Shown here one piece after another: positions 33,521-45,423 of a DNA stretch of 64,000 bases. The position numbers were made by a program, and so were the translations under genes. The notes under the pieces were generated by a model. That model did no database searches and had not been told where the DNA came from. It saw nothing but the letters and a program-made list of their open reading frames with translations. The stretch comes from Pandoraea sp. (lineage in GTDB: Bacteria; Pseudomonadota; Gammaproteobacteria; Burkholderiales; Burkholderiaceae), in contig JARLJF010000137.1 in assembly GCA_031291335.1 (NCBI GenBank), positions 16,312-80,311 on the forward strand. The letters run 5' to 3'. How positions within the stretch are numbered: the first letter of the stretch is position 1; each line of letters opens with the position of its first letter.

Positions 33521-34408
33521 ATGACCGTCAATGTTTCACTTGCCAGCATTTCCGCCGTGTTGATGGCGAGCATCGTCGCCGTGTTCGCGCCAGTCACGAG
33601 CGCTCGCGCACAGGAAGACATCAAAGCGGACCCGGCGCTGGCCGCCCTCGTGCCGAAGTACTACCGCGACCGAGGCACGATCACCGCAGGCGTCAATCCC
33701 GACGTTGCCCCGATCAAGTTCGTGAACGCAGACGGCAACATCGTCGGCTTCACCCCCGAACTGCTTTCGGCGGCCGCAGCCACGCTCGGTCTGAAGGTCA
33801 AGCTCGCGCAATCGTCGTTCGACGCGCTGATTCCCGGCCTGAGCGCCAATCGCTTCGACGTGCTCCTGTCGTTGTCCGATTTCTCGTCGCGTCAAAAAGT
33901 GGTGACGTTCGTCGACTATCTCGACATGGGGCTGACGGTCGTGGCGTCGCCGGGCAAGGCGCAGAAATTGCAGTCGCTGGGCGAGTTGTGCGGCACGCAG
34001 CTTGCCTTGCCGCGCGGCACCGCAAGCATGGAGAAGGCGACCGCACTGAGCAATCAATGCGTGAAGGACGGAAGAAAGCCCGTGACCATCGCCACCTACC
34101 CCGACTCCAACATGACATTGCTGTCGTTGACCACGGGCGCGAGTCAGGTCGCCTGGGTCGATTCGCCGGTCGGGTACTACAACGAGACCAAGTTTCCCGC
34201 GAAGTACAAGGTCATTCACTACAACGCGGAAGCGCCCTACGGCATCGGTTTCGGTGTGGACGAGAAAGGGCGGCAACTCGCTACGGCGATTCGGCAGGCA
34301 CTGTTGCAACTTCAGAAACGCGGCGTCTACGATGCGCTGCTGCACAAGTGGGGGCTTGGCGCCAACGACGCAAAGCCGGACTTTCCCATCAATGGCGGTT
34401 CACGATAA
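33521..34408 (+). CDS. Amino-acid ABC transporter, periplasmic binding protein (last gene of monooxygenase operon)
   Basis: A 295-residue family 3 binding protein. The signal peptide ends near residue 30 (APVTSARAQED). Motifs GTITAGVNPDVAPIKFVNAD, FDVLLSLSDFSSRQKVVTFV and YNAEAPYGIGFGVDEKG fit the family. ATG 33521 has GAGGGG upstream; the longer open frame starts inside the reductase gene and is rejected. As the only binding protein of the operon, it partners the permease and ATPase at 29804-31506. The ligand is unknown. Confidence 0.85.
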   Translation: MTVNVSLASISAVLMASIVAVFAPVTSARAQEDIKADPALAALVPKYYRDRGTITAGVNPDVAPIKFVNADGNIVGFTPELLSAAAATLGLKVKLAQSSFDALIPGLSANRFDVLLSLSDFSSRQKVVTFVDYLDMGLTVVASPGKAQKLQSLGELCGTQLALPRGTASMEKATALSNQCVKDGRKPVTIATYPDSNMTLLSLTTGASQVAWVDSPVGYYNETKFPAKYKVIHYNAEAPYGIGFGVDEKGRQLATAIRQALLQLQKRGVYDALLHKWGLGANDAKPDFPINGGSR

Positions 34409-34426
34409 CGACCGACCGCCCTGCGC

Positions 34427-34450
34427 AGAAGCACAGGGCGAGCGGCGATC
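34427..34450 (+). terminator. Hairpin between convergent genes
   Basis: CGCCCTG (34427-34433) and CAGGGCG (34444-34450) form a 7-bp stem with a 10-nt loop in the 56-bp space between the binding protein and the convergent permease. No T-run. Confidence 0.45.
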
Positions 34451-34464
34451 CGGCATGTGGCCGG

Positions 34465-36075
34465 TCAGTGCGGTATCAGCCCCGGCGTAACGAACTGGAA
34501 AAAGAGGGTGACGCCTGTGATCAAAAGGGTAAGCACCAGGCTGTGAGGGAACGTGCGAGCAAAAACGAGCCCTTCCTTGCCGCGCAGTTCTGTCGTTGAC
34601 ACACCGATGGAAAGGTTTTGCGGCGAGATCATTTTCCCCATCACGCCACCGGACGAGTTGGTGGCAGCAAACAAGATAGGATCGAGCCCCAACTGACGTG
34701 CGGCGACCACTTGGAGGTTGCCGAACAATGCATTTCCAGAGGTGTCGCTGCCCGTGAGAAAGACCGCCATCCAGCCAAGGAACGCGGAACCCACCGGGAA
34801 CGCCATGCCAATCGACGCGACCCCAAGCCCCAGTGAATACGCGATGCCCGAATAATTCATCAAGTAGGCGAGTGACAGGATGAATATCACGGTCGGGACC
34901 GTATAGCGTATCTGCACCCAGGTTCTTCCAATCGCTCGAATAAATTCGCGTGGAGATACACGAGTGCATACGGCCGTTGCGATTGCCGTCGCCAGCACCG
35001 CAGTCCCTGTCGACAACGGTTGGAACGACCAGACCGCAGTGTAGATCTGCTTGTAGATCGTAATGAAGACAGCGTTATGGAGGACCGGCCAGAGAACGTC
35101 GATTTCGCCGATGCGGGAAATATCGGACAAGGTCCAGGCCGTCACGATCACGGAAAGCAGCACCCATGGCAGCCAAACATTAAAGGCCGACGGCGCATCT
35201 GCCTGGCGGCTCGGTTCCTTTGACACGATCGCAAACTCCGGATCGTATTTCGGACGCCAGACGCGCAGGAACATGACGGTCACGATGAGCGATGCCACCG
35301 AGGACAGGACGTCGACAACCCCGTAGTTGATGAAGTTGGCTGCCAGAAATTGCGTAATGGCAAAACTGCCACCCGCGACCACCAGAAGCGGCCAAAGCGC
35401 GCGAACAGAACGACGACCTCCGTAGATGAACATGACGTACGTGGGCAGCAGGAAAGCAAGAATCGGGAGTTGGCGTCCCATCATCGCGGCCAACGCATCG
35501 GTGGGCAGATGCGTCACCATGCCAAGTACGGTGACCGGCAGTCCAAGCGCGCCAAATGCCACCGGTGCTGTGTCGAAGATCAGGGTGATCACCACCGCGT
35601 CGATCGGTTTCCAGCCCACGGCAATCAGCAGTGCGCTACAGATAGCGACGGGCGTTCCCGATCCCGCGACGCCTTCGAGCAACGCTCCGAAGCAAAAGCC
35701 GATGACGACCAGCACCACACGTCGATCGTCAGGCAAGCTTGAGAGCAGCCACCGTCTCAGCCCGTCAAAACGGCCAGACGAAACGGTAATGTTGTAGAGC
35801 AAGAGTGCGTTGAACGGAATCCACAGGATCGGCCAGAGCGCAAAGGCAGTGCCTTCCAAAGCACTGCTGAACGCAAGCTTCACCGGGAACCTCCACCCGA
35901 TGATGGCGACCAGAAGACCAACGATCAGGCCAGCCATCGACGCCTGCCAGGCGGGACGCCGCAGAACGCCGAGAAGCACCAGCACCGTACCGACGGGCAG
36001 CATGCCCACAAAAAACGACAGCGGGAGATTACCCGCGATCGGCGCGAGTATCTGATGAAACAAGGGGTCCGACAT
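34465..36075 (-). CDS. L-lactate permease family transporter (LctP/LldP)
   Basis: A 536-residue polytopic protein with about 12-13 membrane spans and the family stretch FLTGSDTSGNALFGNLQVV (about 423-441) followed by SSGGVMGKMISPQNLSIG (about 455-472). LctP-family proteins import L- and D-lactate and glycolate with protons. The ATG at 36075 has AGGAG upstream; an in-frame upstream start adds 29 residues. It follows the ThDP enzyme gene by 204 bp and is likely cotranscribed with it under IclR control, so the substrate may be a hydroxy or oxo acid used by that enzyme. Confidence 0.87.
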   Translation of the reverse strand: MSDPLFHQILAPIAGNLPLSFFVGMLPVGTVLVLLGVLRRPAWQASMAGLIVGLLVAIIGWRFPVKLAFSSALEGTAFALWPILWIPFNALLLYNITVSSGRFDGLRRWLLSSLPDDRRVVLVVIGFCFGALLEGVAGSGTPVAICSALLIAVGWKPIDAVVITLIFDTAPVAFGALGLPVTVLGMVTHLPTDALAAMMGRQLPILAFLLPTYVMFIYGGRRSVRALWPLLVVAGGSFAITQFLAANFINYGVVDVLSSVASLIVTVMFLRVWRPKYDPEFAIVSKEPSRQADAPSAFNVWLPWVLLSVIVTAWTLSDISRIGEIDVLWPVLHNAVFITIYKQIYTAVWSFQPLSTGTAVLATAIATAVCTRVSPREFIRAIGRTWVQIRYTVPTVIFILSLAYLMNYSGIAYSLGLGVASIGMAFPVGSAFLGWMAVFLTGSDTSGNALFGNLQVVAARQLGLDPILFAATNSSGGVMGKMISPQNLSIGVSTTELRGKEGLVFARTFPHSLVLTLLITGVTLFFQFVTPGLIPH

Positions 36076-36279
36076 TCTGTGTTGTCTCCTGATAGCTATT
36101 TTGAACAGGTTTGCCCGCGTGCGCGCGCCAGGTTCGCCCCTTATGACGGCATGTGGCTGCATGTGGCCGCGTGGGTCTTATCTGGCTGCTTGCCGCTTGT
36201 GTGGCTCGCCTTGGCTCACGATGAGCAACACCCTGGCCGGCCAGGCCGGGGTGTCGCGCTCGGAGCGATGGGACCGATG

Positions 36280-38046
36280 TCAGGCGATGCGATCACCCTT
36301 TTTGATGACGGCTGCGCGACTGTCGACGCCGGGCAGCATCTTGGCGGGATCGCGCGTGACAACAATGTCGAGAACCACCGGCCCCCGGGTTGACAGCGCC
36401 TGTCGCAAAACGCTTTCGATCTCGCCTGGGTCTTCGACACGAATGCCCGTGCATCCCATTGCCTGAGCCACGTTGGCGAAGTTGACTTCGTTCAGGTCAG
36501 ACGAGGTATAGGAGTCGGCACCGTACACGAGGTGTTGAAGCGCTTTGACGTATCCCGACGCGGCGTTGTTGATGACGATCACGGTGAAATCGAGGTTCAG
36601 ACGCTTGGCCGTCTCCAGGTCGCCGAGCACCATGCAAAAGCCGCTGTCGCCGGTCAGGCTGAGAACGGGCTTGCCCGGCGCGGCCAACGCGACGCCGATC
36701 GCGCCCGGCAAACCATAGCCAATCGATGCGAAGCCGCGATCCGGAACAAACCTGCGCCCCGCTTCCTTGGTGTCGAACAACAGGCCAGCCCAATGCGCGG
36801 CAAAGCCACCATCCGCGACCAAATAGCCGTTGCCCGGGAGCACCTTGTTGATTTCGGTCAGAATGCGCGCCACGCTGATGGGCTTGTCATTGGAGTACAA
36901 CTTCTCGGACACCTCCTCGCGCCACTTTTGCATGCGTTGCGGAATCTCGGCGGCATAACCCGCATGTGCCTGCTTCATGGATTCGGCGCGCTCGCCGAGT
37001 GCGCTGAGCAGGTCCTCGAGCCCCAGCTTTGCGTCACCCCACAGCATGACGTCGGGCTCAAGGGTCCGCCCGAACTCCTCCGCGACGATGTCCAGGTGAA
37101 TCACCGTCTTTCCGGGTGCCGGGACCGTGTAGCGTTTGGTGGCAATTTCTCCGAGCTTGCACCCGACGACGAGGATGACATCCGATTCCTCAATCAGCTT
37201 GTTGGCGATCCTGTCATAACGGCCGAAGAGTCCAGCGCTTAGCGGGTCAATACACGGGATCCCCCCTTTTCCAGTGAGCGTATGAGCTACGGGCACATTC
37301 GTCGACCGCGCGAATGCGCTAAGCGATTCGGCCGCCCCGGAGAGATGGACACCGCCCCCCGCAAGAATGATGGGACGCCGGGCACGCGCCAGCAGGTCGG
37401 CCGCACGCAAGATCGATGCGGCGTCCGGACGGGACCGCAATGCCGGCGCCATCTCGTAGACCGGATTGACCTCGAAGTCCGTCAGAGGGAAGTCATAAGT
37501 GTCGTGCATCAGATCTTCAGGAACGTCTACGACGACCGGGCCGGGGCGTCCGGTCGTCGCGACGGCGAAAGCTCTGCGCATCAGCTCCGGAACGCGCTTG
37601 ATGGATTCAATGCGAATCAGTTCCTTGCAGAGCGGGCGCAATGCGTCGACCTGCCGGATCTCCTGCGTCATGTTCTTCCATGAGTGATCGCGATGCGTGT
37701 TGCCGATAACGCAAACCATCGGGGTGCCGGCATTGAAGGCTTCCGCGAGACCGGTAGTGAGATTGGTCGCGCCAGGCCCGACCGTGGCGTCGGCGAGTCC
37801 GACACGCCCGCTGACTTTTGCGTACGCGTCGGCGACGAACACGGCATTGCGTTCGTCGTGAATCAAGTGGTGCGGCATTCCCAAGCGCCGCGTGGCGTCA
37901 TAGAAAGGCAGAACCTGGAAGCCCCCCATCCCGAACATGGGACCGCCGTTGAAAGCCTTGATGATTCGCGCGATGGCCTCCCCGGCAGACATGTTGAGGG
38001 TTTGCGGATTTGACGGGGTTTGATCGGGCGTGCTGCTGGCGCTCAT
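36280..38046 (-). CDS. Thiamine-diphosphate-dependent enzyme of the acetolactate-synthase superfamily
   Basis: A 588-residue ThDP enzyme. Catalytic glutamate E65 (LIHDERNAVFVADAYAKVSG), three-domain arrangement with VVGCKLGEIA in the middle, and the GDS-to-NN ThDP/Mg motif (TGDSGFCMVLGDLE ... VIVINNAASGYVKA). Because the Glu is kept, it is unlikely to be glyoxylate carboligase, which replaces it. Biosynthetic acetolactate synthase would have ilvN/ilvC nearby, absent here. Next to a lactate/glycolate-type permease and an IclR regulator, a catabolic decarboxylase or lyase of a 2-oxo acid is plausible. ATG 38046 chosen; no good Shine-Dalgarno is seen, so the start is uncertain (ATG 37992 also possible). 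Confidence 0.78.
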   Translation of the reverse strand: MSASSTPDQTPSNPQTLNMSAGEAIARIIKAFNGGPMFGMGGFQVLPFYDATRRLGMPHHLIHDERNAVFVADAYAKVSGRVGLADATVGPGATNLTTGLAEAFNAGTPMVCVIGNTHRDHSWKNMTQEIRQVDALRPLCKELIRIESIKRVPELMRRAFAVATTGRPGPVVVDVPEDLMHDTYDFPLTDFEVNPVYEMAPALRSRPDAASILRAADLLARARRPIILAGGGVHLSGAAESLSAFARSTNVPVAHTLTGKGGIPCIDPLSAGLFGRYDRIANKLIEESDVILVVGCKLGEIATKRYTVPAPGKTVIHLDIVAEEFGRTLEPDVMLWGDAKLGLEDLLSALGERAESMKQAHAGYAAEIPQRMQKWREEVSEKLYSNDKPISVARILTEINKVLPGNGYLVADGGFAAHWAGLLFDTKEAGRRFVPDRGFASIGYGLPGAIGVALAAPGKPVLSLTGDSGFCMVLGDLETAKRLNLDFTVIVINNAASGYVKALQHLVYGADSYTSSDLNEVNFANVAQAMGCTGIRVEDPGEIESVLRQALSTRGPVVLDIVVTRDPAKMLPGVDSRAAVIKKGDRIA

Positions 38047-38122
38047 AGTGAATTCGCTGGTAAGTGAAGAGTCGTTGAAAACGGTCGCAGACCGTTGTCT
38101 CCCACTGCTGAGAGACATTGCC

Positions 38123-38143
38123 AAGTTCCGATAAACGGAACTT
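38123..38143 (+). promoter_or_regulatory. Palindromic IclR operator
   Basis: AAGTTCCG (38123-38130) and CGGAACTT (38136-38143) are perfect 8-bp arms about ATAAA. The pattern closely resembles the GTTC-N7-GAAC type of operator recognised by IclR-family proteins. It lies in the 293-bp divergent region between the ThDP enzyme (start 38046) and IclR (start 38340). A weaker TTTC/GAAA repeat follows about 20 bp on. Confidence 0.6.
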
Positions 38144-38339
38144 AAATTTCTTTAATCGAAACTCTATGTTACCTTGACGGTGTTTTCAAGAGAGGCGGCA
38201 GCAGGGTTTTCCCGATAGCTGAGGCGTGGCCCCGTGGTGGCGGCCTGGCGACCGGCGAGGGGCCCGGCGTAGAATCTCAACCCGCGAGCGGGGCGCGCGG
38301 GACATGCCTGGCATCAAATCAATGAAAGGGAGGAGGGCA

Positions 38340-39152
38340 ATGGACGCTTCAATTTCCAAAGAGTCGACGACTGAGGCGAGCGACAGCGGCGCGCATCAAA
38401 ACATCGCGAGGACCGCGCTCGTGCTCGACGCTTTGGCTCTCTCCGGGAAGGGAGGACTAAGGCTGATGGATGTCGCTCGTATCACGCAGTTGAACAAGAC
38501 GGTGACACACCGGTGCCTCGCCGGACTGCTTGCTCATGGACTGGCGAGCTACGATCAGGAGCATTCCCGCTTCTTTCTGGGCGACAGGGTATTCGCCTGG
38601 ACTTCGCAAGCCGCCGAAAGGTTCGCGCTTTCCGAGCGCGTCAAACCGTATCTGGAAAGCCTGGCGAGCGCATTCGAAGATACGATTTATTTCCTGATTC
38701 GCCGGGGTGATTACGCCGTCTGCTACGGTCGCGCGGAGGGGGTGTTTCCGATCAAGACGCTGACACTCAGTGTGGGAGACCGGCGGCCGCTGGGCGTGGG
38801 AAGCGGTAGCCTCGCCATTGCGGCGGGATTGCAGGATGAGGAGGTCGAACGGCTCGTGCAAGAGCAGTCGCCTATTCGCGAGAAATTCCGGTTCAGCGAC
38901 GACATGCTGCGTGCCGAAGTCAAGAAGGCGCGAAGTGCCGGCTTTGCCAGCATGGATGGACACTTGATCGTGGGCATGTCCGGTGTTGCCGTTCCGATCC
39001 TGGACCCTGCGGGGCGCCCGGTCGCGGCGGTATCGGTCGCCGCCATCGCGTCACGGCTTGAGGAGCCGAGACGAACGGAGGTCGTCGCACGCCTGAAGGT
39101 CGAGGCCGCCGCCATCGAAAAAGACTTGGCCTCGTTGTTAAGCGACCTCTAG
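38340..39152 (+). CDS. IclR-family transcriptional regulator
   Basis: A 270-residue IclR regulator with a winged helix-turn-helix at about residues 20-85 (LRLMDVARITQLNKTVTHRCLAGLLAHGLA) and an effector domain at about 90-265 that includes GVGSGSLAIAAGL and GVAVPILDPAGRPVAAVSVAA. ATG 38340 has AGGAGG close by; longer in-frame starts lack one. It is divergent from the ThDP enzyme / lactate permease genes and is their probable regulator through the palindrome at 38123. Confidence 0.87.
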   Translation: MDASISKESTTEASDSGAHQNIARTALVLDALALSGKGGLRLMDVARITQLNKTVTHRCLAGLLAHGLASYDQEHSRFFLGDRVFAWTSQAAERFALSERVKPYLESLASAFEDTIYFLIRRGDYAVCYGRAEGVFPIKTLTLSVGDRRPLGVGSGSLAIAAGLQDEEVERLVQEQSPIREKFRFSDDMLRAEVKKARSAGFASMDGHLIVGMSGVAVPILDPAGRPVAAVSVAAIASRLEEPRRTEVVARLKVEAAAIEKDLASLLSDL

Positions 39153-39185
39153 GACGTGTGCGTATTTACGCTTGAGTCAGATAAC

Positions 39186-39222
39186 AAAAAACCCCGAAAG
39201 CGCTTCGCTTTCAGGGTTTTTT
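39186..39222 (+). terminator. Bidirectional rho-independent terminator
   Basis: ACCCCGAAAGCG (39191-39202) and CGCTTTCAGGGT (39206-39217) make a stem with one mismatch and a 3-nt loop, flanked by A5 before and T6 after. It serves both the IclR gene and the convergent ssb gene. Confidence 0.88.
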
Positions 39223-39246
39223 CGACCAATTGGTTCTAGGTGGAGC

Positions 39247-39726
39247 TTAGAACGGAATATCGTCGTCCATGTCGTCGAAGCCACCGCCCGACTGCTTGGC
39301 CGGGGCTTGCTGACGGGCAGCGCCACCACCACCGCCACCACCGCCGCGCGAGTAGCCACCGCCACCGCCACCACCACCGCCGCCTTCGCTACCACGGCCA
39401 CCCAGCATTTGCATCTGGTCAGCCACGATATCCGTGCTGTAACGGTCCGTGCCGTCCTGCGCCTGGTACTTGCGCGTGCGGATCTTACCCTCGATGTACA
39501 CCGACGAGCCCTTCTTCAGGTACTCGTTGACGATCTCGGCGAGACGGCCGAAGAACGACACGCGGTGCCATTCCGTCATCTCCTTGAACTCGCCGGATTG
39601 CTTGTCCTTGTAACGGTCGGTCGTCGCCAGACGAATGTTTGCGACCGCATCGCCGCTCGGCAAGTAGCGGACTTCGGGGTCGGCGCCAAGGTTACCGACC
39701 AGGATCACTTTGTTGACTGATGCCAT
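39247..39726 (-). CDS. ssb: Single-stranded DNA-binding protein
   Basis: A 159-residue SSB. The OB-fold spans residues 1-110 ([46 protein letters not shown]). A very glycine-rich linker (two runs of 8-10 Gly) leads to the conserved acidic tip DDMDDDIPF that docks partner proteins of replication and repair. It lies 30 bp from the MFS transporter gene on the same strand, an order also common in related Burkholderiales. Confidence 0.96.
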   Translation of the reverse strand: MASVNKVILVGNLGADPEVRYLPSGDAVANIRLATTDRYKDKQSGEFKEMTEWHRVSFFGRLAEIVNEYLKKGSSVYIEGKIRTRKYQAQDGTDRYSTDIVADQMQMLGGRGSEGGGGGGGGGGYSRGGGGGGGGAARQQAPAKQSGGGFDDMDDDIPF

Positions 39727-39756
39727 AAAACTTTCTCCGGTATTGCTGAAATCCGA

Positions 39757-40980
39757 TCAGGATTGACGAGGCGCTGGCGTCCTCATCGGTGCGGCGATTA
39801 TAAGCCACACGAAAGCCCCGGCTGCGCATGTGATGAATATTGCGTTTTGACCGTAGTGGGTCATAAGAAAACCCCCTAGTGCCCCGCCGCAGAACAATCC
39901 GAGTGCCTGAGTCGTATTGTAGACACCCACCGCCGCGCCCTTGCGCTGCCCCGGTGCGAGCTTCGAAACCAGCGACGGCTGCGACGCTTCGAGCACATTG
40001 AACCCCAGGAAGTACACGAACAGCACCACCGCGATCACGCCCACCGTGGGCGGCAGTCCGCCCAGCGCCGCCTGCGCCACCGCCACCAGTGCAATCGCCG
40101 AAAGCAGCACAATCTTCATCTTCCCGCGCTTCTCGGCCGCAATGATCGCCGGCACCATCGCCACAAACGACAACCCCATCACCGGCAGGTAGATCTCCCA
40201 GTGCTGGGCGACCGGCAGGCCCGCCGCCACCAGCATGCGCGGCATCGCCACGAAAAGCGCCGTCTGCGTGGCATGCAGCACAAACACGCCGAAATTCAGG
40301 CGCAGCAGTTCCGGGTTGTGCAACACCTCGGAAAAGGGCGCCGGACCGGCCTTGGCATGCACGGGCGGTGTCGGCACCACCCACAACACCACGAAAATCG
40401 CCAGCACCGCAAGAATGCCGATGGCCGAGAAAAGGCCGCTCATGCCCAGCCAGTGATACAGGAACGGCGCACACACGATCGCCACGGCGAACGACACGCC
40501 AATGCTGCCGCCGATCATCGCCATCGCCTTGGTACGGTTCTCGTCGCTCGTCAGGTCGGCCACACAGGCCATGACCGCCGACGATATCGCCCCGGCGCCC
40601 TGAATTGCCCGGCCGACGATGATCCACGTCAGGTCATGTGCAAGCGCCGCCACAAGCGAGCCGATCGCGAACACGATCAGACCGAAGATGATGACGGGCT
40701 TGCGCCCCAGCCGGTCAGATGCCCAGCCGTACGGGATATAGAGCAGCGACTGCGTCAGGCCGTAAATGCCGATCGCCAGTCCCACGAGGAAGGTGTTGTT
40801 GCCGCCCGGAATCGTCTGAGCAAACACCGAGAACACCGGCATGATCAGGAACAGGCCAAGCATGCGCAGCGCAAAAATCCCCGCGAGCGACGCACTCGCG
40901 CGCACTTCTAGCGGGGTCATGCGGCTGCCTCGGCCGCGTGTCGTGGCAGGGGAAGCGGAAGTCACGGAATCAGTCGACAT
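39757..40980 (-). CDS. Major facilitator superfamily transporter
   Basis: A 407-residue MFS protein with 12 membrane spans; the first begins near residue 32 (GIFALRMLGLFLIMPVFSVFA) and the MFS signature loop is YGWASDRLGRKPVIIFGL (about 81-98). The N-terminal ~20 residues are polar. ATG at 40980 fits; a longer frame begins far upstream in the divergent uvrA promoter region and is rejected. It is cotranscribed with ssb and divergent from uvrA. A drug or metabolite efflux role is the default for this family; none is proven here. Confidence 0.85.
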   Translation of the reverse strand: MSTDSVTSASPATTRGRGSRMTPLEVRASASLAGIFALRMLGLFLIMPVFSVFAQTIPGGNNTFLVGLAIGIYGLTQSLLYIPYGWASDRLGRKPVIIFGLIVFAIGSLVAALAHDLTWIIVGRAIQGAGAISSAVMACVADLTSDENRTKAMAMIGGSIGVSFAVAIVCAPFLYHWLGMSGLFSAIGILAVLAIFVVLWVVPTPPVHAKAGPAPFSEVLHNPELLRLNFGVFVLHATQTALFVAMPRMLVAAGLPVAQHWEIYLPVMGLSFVAMVPAIIAAEKRGKMKIVLLSAIALVAVAQAALGGLPPTVGVIAVVLFVYFLGFNVLEASQPSLVSKLAPGQRKGAAVGVYNTTQALGLFCGGALGGFLMTHYGQNAIFITCAAGAFVWLIIAAPMRTPAPRQS

Positions 40981-41402
40981 TACGTCCTGAGAGATGGAAA
41001 AAACGCGTGCAGCCTCGGAATCTTCTGATGATTGCAGCCCGGGTCTGCGGCACGCCAGCCGCCCGATGGGCGTGTCGATGGCCGTCTGAATGACGGTTGG
41101 GCGCCGGCCTCTGGAAATCGGGCGGTTCGTCCCCATCTGTGCCTCGTGTCGGTGTGCCGCCCGAGACCGCCTGTGAGCAGGTTCAGCCCCGGCAATCAAA
41201 CTTAGGTATATTAGCAGGTTTAGCCGCCCGGATTTCTCCCCCCAGCGGCCCGCCCGACCGCTCCCGCCGGCAGTCGCGTCGACGCCGGCCAACGCCGCGC
41301 CGGCACGGCCCGACGTCCCGGGAAACTCGGACTCTTGGGGGCCGGAACCCGCCCCGCGACAATTCGCCGCGCGGATTCCTCGGCGACGACCCGGAACCGT
41401 CA
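40981..41402. other. 422-bp divergent MFS/uvrA region
   Basis: No gene is supported. TATATT at 41207-41212 could be a -10. CTGTGAGCAGGTTCAG at 41171-41186 has the CTG-N10-CAG outline of a LexA box but lacks the AT-rich core, so SOS control of uvrA cannot be claimed. The last 180 bp before uvrA are unusually C-rich on the plus strand. Confidence 0.4.
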
Positions 41403-44267
<2,865 letters not shown>

Positions 44268-44321
44268 GCCACATCGCCCTGGCTGTCACGGCCTATAGGC
44301 TTTTTTGAAGGACGTCATCGC

Positions 44322-45350
44322 ATGGAACCGCGCTCTGGCTGGAATCCGGATCGGAATTTCTGGATCGAACTGGCGAGTTATGTCTTCGCCGCCGTGGCCC
44401 TCTGGCTGATTCTGAGCATCCACCTGCTGTCGGTGGTGCTCTCGGGCATGGTCGTCTTTCAACTCGTGCATGTGCTCGGGCCGCGCCTGCAACTGCGCAT
44501 CTCGAGCGAGCGTGCCCGGCTGGTCGCCGTCGCCCTCCTGTCTACAGTGATCGTCGCGCTGATGACCGCGCTCATCTTCGGCATCATCACCTTCTTTCGC
44601 AGCGACGCGGGCCATCTGCAACACATCAACGGCAAGATGATGGAGGTCGTCGAGCAGGCGCGCGCGCAGTTACCCGCGTGGATTACCGCACGTCTGCCGG
44701 CCGACAGTGACGACATCCATCAGGCCATCACCGGCTATCTGAAAGACCACACGCAGGAGATGTCGCTCGTCGGCAAGGAAGCGCTCAATGCGATGGTGCA
44801 CATCGTGGTAGGGCTTGTGCTCGGCGCCCTCGTGGCGCTCTCGACGATCCGGCCCGTGCACAGCATGCGCCCGCTCGCGGCCGCGCTCACACGCCGTGTC
44901 ACGCTGTTTGGCGACGCGTTTCGCCGCATCGTGTTCGCGCAGGTGAAGATTTCGGCGATCAACACTGTCTTCACGGCGATCTTCCTGCTTGGCGTGCTGC
45001 CGCTATTCGACATTCACGTACCGCTGCGCAAGACCATGATCGTGGTGACGTTCGTCGTCGGGCTGCTGCCGGTCGTGGGCAACCTGATCTCGAACACGTT
45101 CATCGTGGTGCTGGGTCTGTCAGTGTCGCTGTATGTGGCCATCACGGCACTGGTCTTCCTGATCGTGATTCACAAGCTGGAGTACTTCCTGAATGCCCGC
45201 ATCGTCGGCACGCAGATCCAGTCTCGCGCCTGGGAACTACTGCTCGCCATGATCGTGATGGAAGCGGCGTTCGGATTGCCCGGCCTTGTCGCCGCGCCGA
45301 TCTACTACGGCTATCTCAAGAGCGAACTAGCGGAAAAACAACTCGTCTGA
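44322..45350 (+). CDS. AI-2E family transporter / PerM-like permease
   Basis: A 342-residue membrane protein of the UPF0118/AI-2E family with about seven or eight spans (LWLILSIHLLSVVLSG, VALLSTVIVALMTALIFGI, MIVVTFVVGLLPVVGNLISN and others). The VVGLLPVVGNL and late GLPGLVAAPIYYGYL motifs match the family. Members export small molecules or Na+; the substrate here is unknown. ATG 44322 has GAAGGA upstream. It follows uvrA by 54 bp. Confidence 0.8.
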   Translation: MEPRSGWNPDRNFWIELASYVFAAVALWLILSIHLLSVVLSGMVVFQLVHVLGPRLQLRISSERARLVAVALLSTVIVALMTALIFGIITFFRSDAGHLQHINGKMMEVVEQARAQLPAWITARLPADSDDIHQAITGYLKDHTQEMSLVGKEALNAMVHIVVGLVLGALVALSTIRPVHSMRPLAAALTRRVTLFGDAFRRIVFAQVKISAINTVFTAIFLLGVLPLFDIHVPLRKTMIVVTFVVGLLPVVGNLISNTFIVVLGLSVSLYVAITALVFLIVIHKLEYFLNARIVGTQIQSRAWELLLAMIVMEAAFGLPGLVAAPIYYGYLKSELAEKQLV

Positions 45351-45373
45351 GCGCTCCGGTCGCCCGCTGCCCC

Positions 45374-45395
45374 TTGCCTCCTCCTCTGGAGGCAA
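45374..45395 (+). terminator. Hairpin after the AI-2E/PerM gene
   Basis: TTGCCTCC (45374-45381) and GGAGGCAA (45388-45395) form a perfect 8-bp stem with a 6-nt loop, 24 bp after the stop codon. The nearest T5 run is about 18 nt further on. Confidence 0.45.
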
Positions 45396-45423
45396 TCGGG
45401 CACCGGGCAATATTTTTGGATGC

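Noticed and set aside
36280..38046. Glyoxylate carboligase as identity of the ThDP enzyme
   Set aside because: The catalytic glutamate (E65) is kept, whereas glyoxylate carboligase has lost it; no hyi or glxR genes are present.
39322..39384. GCC/ACC triplet run in ssb as a phase-variable repeat
   Set aside because: It encodes the glycine-rich linker common to SSB; the triplet period keeps frame, and copies are degenerate.
41171..41186. CTG-N10-CAG outline as a LexA box upstream of uvrA
   Set aside because: The ten inner bases are GC-rich and not of the TATATATA kind; the site is over 200 bp from the start codon. Not enough for an SOS claim.
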